Assembly: GCF_012489685.1 (NCBI RefSeq)
Contig: NC_080044.1
Location: 24,222,369-24,286,368 of the forward strand
From: Lotus japonicus
Taxonomy: Eukaryota; Streptophyta; Magnoliopsida; Fabales; Fabaceae
Direction of reading: 5' to 3'
DNA length: 64,000 nucleotides
The first letter of the stretch is position 1. Each line of letters begins with the position of its first letter. The position numbers and the translations under genes were made by a program. The notes below the pieces were generated by a model. It saw nothing but the letters and a program-made list of their open reading frames with translations, had not been told where the DNA came from and did no database searches. Positions 46,701 to 56,936 of this stretch are shown here, piece after piece.

Positions 46701-49700
46701 CGACCCGTCTACCAGACAAAGGCCACCCTTTGTTCTCTGTATCTCAGCCCTTTTCACTATCTTTCAACTCTCTTTAACTCATCATCTTCTTTTTGTTTTT
46801 CCTTCATGGACTTCTCTGTCTGTGTTCTTGTCTTCCTTTTTCCTCTTAACTACCTGACTCTTCAACTTTTATTTGTCTTGTTTCTCTTTGACTCTCTCAC
46901 TTTCTTTTCTGAAAACTGGGCTTTGTTCTAGGTTTTCAAAAAGTATTCCCTCTTCAGCTTCTTGTGAACGTGTATTACCTTTATCCTTAATAATCACTAC
47001 TAATATCTTAAATCTAAATATTTTATCATGTATCGGTTAGTTATATTATCACCATTTTTATATCAATATATTTTTTTATTTTTGGTAAAATCTTATGATC
47101 TGTGTTTCGACCCTTTGATACACAATATTTTACTTCTCTCTGATCTTTAGGTAAGATCTCGATTTGGACTACTTTGCTCTAACATCAGCAACTTTATCTA
47201 TGTCTGTTTAGTACATTAGCTTGCTATTTGCAATTGTATACTAGCTGCTTATTCTGATATGGAAACTTGGATTTACAGTGGTGAGAGTGCAAGTGAAGGT
47301 ACTAGTGAAGGAAGTGATGAGAACTCCCAGAATGTAAGTTCTGTGCCATTTTTTGGTATGCTATGTATGGTCAATTTTTTTATCCAAATAAGCAGTGACA
47401 AAAACCTTATATCCTTGTTTGCTCTTTATATGCTTATTAATGAGTAAAGATAAAGATTGGAGTGAGTGGCCTAAAACTTGGGCATAATATAATTCTGAAA
47501 GTATGCTCTAGGGCTTGAACATAGGGCTCTTGAAAGTTTTCTGTGTGTAAGTACTAAGAAACTAGAAATTAATAGTTTATTAGTTTTCAATTGCTAATTT
47601 TCAAGTCTGAGAAATTGAAGAAAGGTACGTGACTTAGTACAAGTTTGTTATAAAACAGCATTAAGAAGTAGTAAATGCTTTGACATGTTATCACCTAAAG
47701 TCAATATTTAAGGTACATAATAATGATAATTAAGTGTCTAATGTGTTTGAACATTGGGTAAATAATATGGTGTGGGTCTAGGGTGTATCTCTTTTTAGCC
47801 TGTTCAGGAATGAAGGGTTTAGCACAGTTGATAAGTCTTATCTAAAATGGAATCTTTCAGAAAATGCAAGATGCATCTAGAAGTGTATAGACCATACACA
47901 GTATCAATATGGATCCTGGTTGAGCTGTCAAACAATAGCCGATTCCTAGTTGTTTTAAACTATTTGGGCATGTAATATCACTTTCGTTAATGACATACTA
48001 ATGTTGTCCAAGCACACCCATAGAGAAAATCTTAAAGGAGCTAGAAATTTAAAAACCAATTGTCAGTTGTAACTTGTAAGTTGGATAGGCTTCATAGCAA
48101 TTACCATTGAACTGACCAATTCAATATATATATTCATATAGGTTTCAAAGCTTTTAAACATAATTATTTTGTAACTGCATAATAGGTGCATTTTCTAGTT
48201 CATTTTTATTCTTAAAGCTGTGTGGGTTTATACCCATACATGGATAACATGTTCATGTTTAAAACAATGAGCATCTGCCTTGTTGTATAGAAATCTTAAA
48301 ATTAAGACAGTTTAGATTGATTTTCAGAATTGATGTCTATTGTATCTTAAAATAAAGCGGGCATTCTATATGATTTACATAATGACGTGTATATAATTAT
48401 GGGTGGTGCCTAAAATATTTTTTTGTGTTTTGTTCTCTTCCACTGCCTGGTATGCTTGGTATTTATTTCAATGGTTTTTGTAGGACTCTCAATTAAAATC
48501 TGGGGAGAGGCAGGATTCTTTTGAAGGTCTGACACAGTTACATTTAGAGATGTTTTCCATATGTGTGTTGCTTAGTGTATATCAATGAGGTATGCATGTT
48601 ACAGCTAAAATACATGTTTTGTCGTATTACAGATGAACCCTCTCAAAATGGCAGTTCAGTGCATGCTCCACAAAATGGGGTACTTCATACACCTCATACG
48701 GTTATTAACCAAACTATGGCCATTGCAACTATACCTGCTTCTGGTGGTCCTGCAACTAATTTGAATATTGGAATGGATTATTGGGGCGCACCAACTGCAC
48801 TGCATGGAAATGTCCCTTCTCCTGCAATTGCTGGTGGGATAGTTAATACCGGGTCACGTGAGGGTGTTCAGCCACAAGTGTGGCTACAGGTTAACTAACT
48901 CAACTGGGTATTTTCTTGTTGCATTGTTGCTTTGCTGTACCTTTTCTTTTAATCTTTATCACTTTTTGTTAACTTTTAGGATGAAAGAGAGCTTAAAAGA
49001 CAAAGGCGCAAGCAGTCTAATAGGGAATCTGCACGCAGATCCAGGTTGCGAAAGCAGGTGACAGATATAGCCTTTTCCTAATACTGCTTGCATTGTCACA
49101 ATTAACATATTTAAAATTATTTTTTGTGTGTTGTGGTTCTCAGGCTGAATGTGATGAACTAGCCCAGCGTGCTGATGTGTTGAAAGAAGAAAATGCTTCT
49201 CTCCGATCTGAAGTGACCCAGATCAGGAGCGACTACGAGCAGCTACTCTCTGAGAATGCAGTACTCAAGGTGATTTTGAAATCTTAACATACTTTGGTAT
49301 ATTGTATTTCTATATTTCTAATTGGCAAGCATTGCCCAATACAAGTGACATAGAATTAAGTCCATAACGATTAACACGTATTTGAACAGTGTTATTGTTA
49401 GGGTTCTAAATTATAGTCATAATATTATTAGTGGGCCTGCTGTGTTGCCTGAGTTTGATTTTATCTATCTCAGCTAGTCGTAGACCTGTTTGGTTATGTC
49501 TACTTTTATTATTTGAGTTGGGCCTATGTTCAGTGTTATTTGCTTAGTAGGACTTGTCTATTATAAATAAGTGTACTCTCTTTAAGTTAGGATTCATGTT
49601 TTGAAGTATTGGAATTGTAAAGAGATTTTCCCTTGGAAAGGGGAAAGAAGACTCTCCTTGTGAATAAGTGTACTCTCTTACAAGGTATGAGACTTGAGTC

Positions 49701-49905
49701 CCACATTGAAGTATGTGGGAACAACAACGGTTAGCTTTTGTGGTGTGGTTCTCCCAAATACTCTTATCAATTGGTATTAAAGCCCACATGTATCTCATCT
49801 GCAAACAAGAGATGCAGGGGGTGACCACGGCATTGGGCTCTCCAATTACAACAGCTAGCTTTTGTGGTGTTGTTCTCCCAAATGCTCTTATCACACACAC
49901 ACACA

Positions 49906-50004
<99 letters not shown>

Positions 50005-50231
50005 TAAATGAACTAATATGACCATTCTAATTTTCAAAATCCATTCTTAATATCTGAAATGATTTATGCAAAGACTGAGCCTGCTATCTGATACATGATA
50101 TAATGATTTTACAGGAGCGACTTGGGCAGATACCTGGGAAAGAAGATCTCAGGTCGGGCCAGAATGATCAGCCTGTATGTAGTGACACTCAACAGAGTGA
50201 TCAGACAGTGGCTGTGCAGGGCATTCATTAG
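43733..50231 (+). CDS. bZIP16: G-box-binding bZIP transcription factor (bZIP16/bZIP68-like)
   Basis: Twelve GT-AG coding exons: 43733-43801, 43894-43950, 44033-44107, 44685-44774, 44881-44940, 45065-45234, 47279-47333, 48484-48526, 48633-48889, 48980-49057, 49144-49269, 50115-50231 (TAG). They sum to 1197 nt, 398 aa. The N-terminal half is the Pro-rich MFMR region of G-group bZIPs ([29 protein letters not shown]), followed by [13 protein letters not shown], an acidic/Ser stretch and [11 protein letters not shown]. The basic region fills exon 10 ([13 protein letters not shown], residues 293-318; invariant Asn and Arg present); the leucine zipper is exon 11. It acts in the nucleus on CACGTG sites; Arabidopsis relatives repress light and hormone genes. 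Exon order and motifs fit bZIP16/68 better than GBF1-3. Intron 6 has been enlarged by retrotransposon debris. Confidence 0.95.
45425..45588. mobile_element. Truncated hAT-MITE-like fragment in bZIP intron 6
   Basis: GC-rich with CGCGAT and GCCGCTATAGCGCACTATTG words, ending TTGACAAGCTTG. The right edge resembles the end of the 22245-22388 MITE (ATTAACAAGCCTG). A matching left end and TSD were not found, so it may be cut by the copia sequence that follows. Confidence 0.5.
45588..45940 (+). mobile_element. Copia 3' end with LTR in bZIP intron 6
   Basis: The frame reads [15 protein letters not shown], the usual last residues of copia RNase H, then a polypurine tract AGCTTGAGGGGGAGTG and an LTR beginning TGTTGAGATATTTC at 45714. 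The LTR seems to end near 45900 by its TATA/CAATCAATC-like tail. Only this end of the element is present. Confidence 0.65.
46000..46700 (+). mobile_element. Second copia-type LTR, primer site and gag-start fragment
   Basis: AT-rich LTR-like sequence up to about 46325 precedes GAGTGGTATCCGATCC, a near match to the initiator-Met tRNA primer site TGGTATCAGAGC. Downstream sequence to about 46700 is an unreadable leader or gag remnant. It differs from the LTR at 45714, so this is a different family. Confidence 0.5.
49892..50000. repeat. Compound microsatellite (CA)n(TA)n(GA)n
   Basis: About 8 CA, 24 TA and 22 GA repeats in direct succession inside bZIP intron 11. Just before it, a direct repeat of TAGCTTTTGTGGTGTNGTTC type occurs at about 49734 and 49855. 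Confidence 0.95.
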
Positions 50232-51169
50232 GATCAAGCTTCTTGCTGCATGTTTCTGTTTCATGAAGATAACCTAACACCAAATAACAACTCGCCTTTG
50301 TATTTTGGTAGATTCTAGCTCAAATTGTATTGAGGGTGATCGATCATATGTAATGTTAGGATCAATTTGTTATATGATCCTTCATTCCTAATTTATCGCG
50401 TTTTTTACCGACAAAAACATCCTGGTTTGTAGGTAGGTTGAGAAATGGGTTATACCTTATGTGTTACTTCAGAAATTAAGATATATGGTTAATGAACCTG
50501 GGTATTTTCCATTATGGATTGTCGTTCTTCTGTGCTAATATTTCGTTCGGAAAATGTAGTTAAGAAATGATTCAGCCTTCAGTAGGTGGTAAGGGGTTTG
50601 AGTATAGCTATTTACCATCGAGGATTTCAAACTTAAATGAAAGTACACAAAAATTAGATAAACAGGTAAATTAAGCCCTTATCAACTGTTTGTTCTTAAG
50701 TTTTTATCAATGTCAGGATCTTATTAAAATAAATTCTTATAGGTAAGTATAAGCTTACTGATAATCTTATCTGTTCAAAAGAGCATAAATAAGATTAGTT
50801 TAAATAAGCTATTTAAAACAACTTTTGGGAATCTATTCAACAGATACGAAGCTGGAGTGGAGTGAGAATGTGAGATCAATATCTTTTTTATTTATTTATC
50901 CTTTTTCTTTCTCTCATGTAACCAAAAATAGTTTATTAATTTATCCTTTTAGGTAAATAAAAACTTCTTTAAGGTAAATAAAAAACCAGCAAGTATCTCT
51001 GTTACAAAGCTGGAGTGAGATGAATAGCAGTTTTATTTATTTATCCTTTAAAGGTAAATAAAAACTAGCAAGTATCTCTGTGCATTGCACATGTTCTTCA
51101 ATTATTTTAGATACAAAACTGATTTATATACATAATTGGTTTTGGAAGTTTCATTTTGAATTTTTTTTC
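50232..51169. other. bZIP 3' UTR and spacer
   Basis: The 3' UTR probably ends near 50400. From about 50930 the words TTTATTTATCCTTTTAGGTA, AACCAGCAAGTATCTCTGT recur in slightly different form, a small local duplication. No gene. Confidence 0.5.
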
Positions 51170-53080
51170 TTCTTCGAAAAAGTACCGGACAAAAATTACC
51201 TAACAACAAATGAGTCCTTTAAGAGGAGGTTTTGAAGTTCCGCGTGAGGTTGCTCAACCAAAACACAACCCAATCGGGCTTGGGACCTCCTCATCTTAGC
51301 TAGATAATCCACCACAACGTTGTAATCACGGCGAACCCACTGAAGCTCCACTGAACAATCTCGACCAAGCCCCTCCTTGATCTGCATCAGGATTGGCATG
51401 AAACGCAGGCTCGCATCCTCCACCAAAGAATAGAGGAGCTTACGCCAGTCCACTTAACAAATAATGTCCCTGAAGCCACGCATCCAAGCGACCGCTAAGT
51501 CATCCCGAAAAGCCCCTACTTTAGCTAAAAGAGCGTTACCCCCACCTCACGAGAATGGAAACCAACCACCCAAGCCCCATGAGCATCACAAAACACGACA
51601 CCTCCCCCATACACTGTCATCCCTATAATTGTCATCCACATTAAGTTTAAACTTACCTACTTGTGGTGCTTCCCACATTGCTTCCATGTGAGTTCCACTA
51701 TGATTTAAACTCTGAGCATCCCGAAACACCGCGAATTTGTCATGGTCATGGCAAATTCGTCTCCATGCTTCCTGAACTGTCCAAGGCTGAGCCTAAAAAA
51801 TCATCATATTCCTCCACTTTCAAACACCCCACAAACTAGCCAGAAATTTCAAAACATTGCTTTTGCTCGCTTCCAAATACCCCACGAACCTGGAGCATGA
51901 AATTTTTCCACGATAAAGCTCTCAATCTCAACCATATTTCCCCAGAATGTGCACTGTGTCAGAGGCAGTGCAAGATGCTTTCACTCTCCATTGAGCAATG
52001 GGGATAGGTCGGTGACAAAGCCATGTGACAAACAAAAAGATAAGCATTTACTTGCAGAGACTCATGCATGATGGTCCAGATAAACAAGTGAACCTTTTCC
52101 AGGACGGGGAGCTTCCAGATCCAATTTGAACTTGCGCTTGAGTCTTCAACCCGTCGAGTGGACCTCAGCTAATCATATGCATCCTTCGTCGTGTAACACC
52201 CATTCGCATTGGTATCCCGGATCCAAACATCTGCATTGCCCTCTTTGATCACCGACTCCAGTCGAAGAAGACATTGTTTTATTTCAGGTGGAATATTTGT
52301 GTAAAGACGCTCTAACACCCATATGACATTGCTAACTAAATCCTGAAGTTGCAGAAACGTATCAGAGATGTGTACAAAAGGGATATGTGGAGCTAAAATT
52401 CTGAGGCAACTCTAATCCCTGTACCAAAGGGAGGTTCCGTCGTTGCCCAATTTGAAGGAGAAGCCTTGCCTAAGATGGTCCCGGTCTCGAGGGATACCTT
52501 TGCACATCAGCGAGTCAGAGGTTCGATGAGGTACTTGGAACACTGACATAACAACAAGATACTTGTGAGATAGGACCTTCACCCAAAGCTTATTAGGGGA
52601 ATGTAACATATGGCACAAAAGTCGAAGGCCATTGCTTCCCAAGGGGTTCGACAAGAGGTTAGGGATGAAATTTCTAATATTGCACCTATTCCCATTGTAA
52701 CTAGTTTGGGTAAATATAAGGGATTCCCCCTCCACGAGGCTCATACTATTCAAGGGTGTTTTAATTTTCCGCTGGAAAACATCCAAAATAAACTTGCTTC
52801 CTGGAAAACCAATTTGCCGAACATGGTGGGAAGGGTCTGTTTGACAAAATTCGTGATTGCGGAGATTCAAACCTATTTTATGCAAGCTTTATGGATCCCA
52901 AAAGGCGTTCTAAATCGTATTGAGAGAACCATGAGATCATTTATTTGGTACAAGATGGGTGTCTAAGGCGGTTGACACTTGGTTGGATGGGACACAGTGA
53001 CAAAGAGTAAGGAGTTGGGTGGCTTGGGTGTGAGGGACATGGCATCAACGAACACAACTTTGCTAGGGAAAGCGGTGTGA
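51170..53080 (-). pseudogene. Dead LINE with inverted 5' part (twin-priming type)
   Basis: The 3' part (51170-52612) is on the minus strand: near 52600-52560 it reads HMLHSPNKLWVKVLSHKYL, then FSFKLGNDGTSLWYRD, and ends in an RNase-H-like VVVDYLAKM (about 51290) and a T run (A tail) near 51161. The 5' part (52613-53080) is on the plus strand: SLGKYKGFPL, NLPNMVGRVCLTKFVI, ELGGLGVRDM, LLGKAV. The last plus-strand residues and the first minus-strand residues are neighbours in L1 ORF2 (...LLGKAVW-HMLHSP...). Stops are frequent. Confidence 0.8.
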
Positions 53081-53089
53081 TATATTTTA

Positions 53090-55205
53090 AAATCAAGACA
53101 AATTTTTTTTTGTTACAAAATAAAAACAACCACAAAAAGAAAAGAAAGAACGCATACTTCGTACGGAAAGAAGTCACTAGGAGATCAACACACAACACTG
53201 AAGCAATCCCTGCTGGAGGATCATCCCACACAAGCAAGGGAGATGACGACTCATCACCCATCTCTGCCAAGAAATATGTTGCTGCATTACCCCCCCCCAC
53301 AGAGCAAATGATGGCAAACCATCTCCCAATTACGGCGCAACAACCCCTTAACTTGAGAGATAATCGAGACATAGCGATGATACCCCGAACAATGAGCTGT
53401 TGTGATAACCCCCAAACCTAGAGTCCAATCAGAAAAGGGCTCAACACGCCGAAAACCATACTGCCAACAAATCTCCAAACCATGAAGGATTGTAAGTAAC
53501 TCCGCATAATTACAATATGAAATCCCAATATGACCTGCATAACCAACGAACCAAGCCACCAAACCCAGAGGGACCCGGATTTCCAAAAGAGCTACCGTTA
53601 GTGTTCAATCACACAGAGCCATCCCGAAGCAGTTGTCGCCGCACCCAACGCTCCACAACTGCATGCACCGTCGTCGAAAACACCCTCGCCATCACCTGCC
53701 ACAAGCTATGAATTTTGTGAACCACTAGGTGCAAAACCTACAATTCTCCACTATAAATTAACCTACAACGTCGTTTCCAAACCGTACAAGTTGTGGCCAA
53801 CACCACAACCAACCCACGACCAGAAGATAAACTCAACCACGTTCAGAAGTCTGTAGAAGAAAAGAACTGAGATGGTAGGACAAAACCGACATCCCTCCAA
53901 ACCCTCTCCGCAAGAGGACAATCGCGAAGACAATGCATCAAAGTTCCAGGTGCTGCATTACACCTCTTACATACATTTTAAATGAGATAACACAATCATG
54001 GTAGGAATCACATTGTGTGCAGCCTGCCACATTAAAAACCTCATGTTTTCCGGAGTTGGAAGGTGCCATAAATCTGCCGAAGGTTGAATAACCTGAACTG
54101 GGTTCCCATGCCTTTCCAGCAGCCACTGGTAGCCCGCCTTCACGGTGTTTGCCCCATCTAAATTCTGGTTCCAAATGAAACAATCTGTAATATCATCATC
54201 ACAAACGACATTCTGGAAGTAGAATGAAATTGAGGAATCACAGTGTATAGAAAAGAAGCATCAAAGCTGCCCGAAGTAAAAACATCACGCAAACAAACAT
54301 GCACATCATGGATATCCATGAAAGGCACTAGCCCGCACAACCTCCCCATGACTGACCACATGGTAAACCTGAAAGATGTATCACATTGCCCAACTCTGAA
54401 GGAGCACGCATCACGCAACACCCCTTTGGTCCTCAATAGTGCTTTCCAAAAAGGAGAGCCATCACGAATGTCTGATGAGAAAATGTCCAGACCTACAACA
54501 TACCTCGCTTCGACGATGTCAATCTAGAATTTATCTGCCTTCTGCACCAAGCTCCAAAGATGCTTCCCCAACAATGCCACATTATTCATCCTATCACTCT
54601 GAAGGCCAAGACCACCATGCTTACGAAGCTAGATGAGCTTATCCCAAGCAACCATGGGGACCCCAAACCCATGGGAGTTTCCCCAAACAAACCAACACAC
54701 GACCTGCATCCAACTGATCACAAATAGATTGTGGAAGGCAACTCAACTGCATAACATAAACCGAAATAGCCGAGAGGATTGATTTCGTCAAGGTGACACG
54801 AGCAAGTTTGTTCACCATATTAGTCTTCCGACAGCTAACGTAGACGACACCCGATCAACCAGGAACTAGAAATCCTCCTTACGAGCTCTTCCATGATGCA
54901 TAGGGAAACTCAAGTACTTACCTATAGTATCCGAAAAGGATATGAGAGTGACAACAATAATCCTCTCCTTTAGCCTCCCATCCACACGCCAAGAAGTCGT
55001 TGCCTTTGATTTAGTAAAATTTACTTTAAGCCCAGATGCTCCACAAAACCGATCAAGTACCTATTGCACCACCCTAACCTGGCATACCTCTACTTTTGCA
55101 AACAAGAGAACATCATTAACAAAAAATATATGGGATATTTCAGGTCCCTCTTTGGAAAATTTGCACAGGTTTCCATCGCATAGAAGACACCTCATATTGA
55201 ATCAA
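53090..55205 (-). pseudogene. Second dead L1-type LINE, 5' truncated
   Basis: On the minus strand from the right: reverse-transcriptase tail (GLKVNFTKSKATTSW and DTIGKYL, near 55040-54910), HGGLGLQSDRMNNVALLGKH (about 54600), CSFRVGQCDTSFRF (54400), and an RNase H domain (GHIGISYCNYAELLTILHGL at about 53540; WDDPPAGIASVL at 53240). It ends in an A-rich tail read as T/A runs near 53100. Many stops and frameshifts; everything upstream of the reverse-transcriptase tail is lost. Confidence 0.8.
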
Positions 55206-55499
55206 GACAGAGAGTTTAATGTTTGTTTATAAATAAGTTAATGTATTTAATGTCGATTGATAGAAAATATTAAGTATTGATTGATTGAAAATTTGATTAT
55301 GAAGTAATTAATGCTAATAATATCGATTGATTAAGTAAATTAACCTTTTATTATTTGTAATACAAATTTGAATCCTATTTTTTTTTAGAGAATGAGGTTA
55401 ATCAACAAGATGTCAATTTAGATTTTCGTAAGAATCAAAACACAAGTTTGAATCTTGTAAAAGACTTATTGAAAAAGACATCCAACTATTTCCCAAACA

Positions 55500-56400
55500 A
55501 AAAAAGATTGTATATAAGCTTATACGATATATTATGAGTTTATCTATTGTTTGGTGCTAACATTGTATTGTATAAGTTTATCCATCAACCCACCCTTATA
55601 CATCAAAATGATGTATTATTTAATCTACCATGTAGGTGATGGATAATGCATGATAATATTTGACGTATAAGCCACCTTCACCACCACCCTCCACTTCTTC
55701 CACCATTCACCCTCCACCACCATTACCGCGACTGCCACCATCCTTCATTGTCGCCGCCATCACCGCCACCAACACCACCACACTACAACCACCGCCCTCC
55801 ACCACCACTACCATCGCCAGCACCACCACCAACACCGCCACCACAACCGTCGTTGTCCTCCACCACCACCACCACCCCACCGCTGACACCACCATCGCCA
55901 CCATAACCACCACCTTCGACTGTCGCCACCACCACCTACTCCACCACAACCACCACCACCCTACCGCCACCAACACTACCACCAACACCCTACATCCACC
56001 ACAACCACCGTCCTCCTCCACTACCATCACCACCACCACGTCGTCGACACCACCACCGCCATCGACACCACCACCCTACCACCACCCCAACCACCGCGCT
56101 ATCGCTAACGCCACCACCAACATCTTACCTCCACCGCCAGTACTGCTACCGCTATATATACCCGCAACCACCACCCTCCACTATCCCCACATTCAGTACT
56201 ATCACCGCCATAACCACATTTATTATCTATCATTATTGGATACTTCACCACATATGCATTAATTTAAACGATATTGTAAGTTATACAGTGTATGAGCAAA
56301 CGCTAACGCTTGATAGTATAAGAAACTTATCCGGACTTATACTATCAGACTAATACTATCAAACTTTATACTATACGCCACACCAAACAAGTCCTAATAG
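55500..56400. repeat. AT-rich inverted-repeat element filled with CCA-type trinucleotide repeat
   Basis: 55667-56150 is a degenerate CCA/CCG/ACC repeat, open on both strands (Pro/Thr/His one way, Val/Gly/Trp the other), without start context or domains. It is flanked by sequence with GTTTGGTGCTAA / ACGCCACACCAAAC and repeated TATACTATC words, suggesting a MITE edge on each side. No TSD identified. Confidence 0.5.
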
Positions 56401-56464
56401 ACACCCAAACACCCATGGTTTTTAACCGCCGCAAGTCAAGAGTGTTTGAGTGTCTCGCACTATT

Positions 56465-56590
56465 TTTTTTTTTGATATGTCAATGTTAGTTGTTAATTGT
56501 TAGTAAATTAGTTCCTTCACCAGATTCGAACCCTGGTCCTTCACCCTGCAAATCCCTTCATTCCCGTAGCTCACCGACCCTTCCCCCTTA
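56465..56590 (-). mobile_element. tRNA-derived SINE
   Basis: On the minus strand: a head ending in a B box GGTTCGAATC, a body TAATTTACTAACAATTAACA, then an A tail (T run at about 56464-56474). Same family as 26150-26277 and 57398-57540. Lies upstream of PLGG1. Confidence 0.7.
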
Positions 56591-56877
56591 ACGTGTTTAC
56601 CAATCATTACTCTTACCAAACGGGTACAGTCTCTCTCCACATTCTCTATTTTACATCAAATTCCATTCCATTGAGCGCCGTAATTTCCATTATAGTAACA
56701 TATTTCATGACTGAATGAATTAACCAACCATTTCCTACGTAGCAAACAAACTTTCATATTCTAATGTTTCAGGAAAAAAAAACATTCTGATCATCATCAT
56801 CAGAGTCTATGGATATAAACTGGTGCCTCATCTTCTTCTTTGTCCTCACATTTTCTCCTTCAGGTCCCACAAAAATA

Positions 56878-56883
56878 CACGTG
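56878..56883. promoter_or_regulatory. G-box CACGTG upstream of PLGG1
   Basis: CACGTG within ATACACGTGAAT, 54 bp before the ATG, so probably in the 5' leader or core promoter. Candidate site for G-box-binding bZIP or bHLH factors; chance occurrence is possible. Confidence 0.35.
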
Positions 56884-56936
56884 AATTGAATGGTTCCACT
56901 TGTTGAAGGCGCAGCAGAACCTTACTGTTACCTTCA

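Noticed and set aside
55707..56262. Pro/Thr/His-rich or Gly/Val/Trp-rich protein gene
   Set aside because: The frame is open on both strands only because of the trinucleotide repeat; no domain, splice context or leader.
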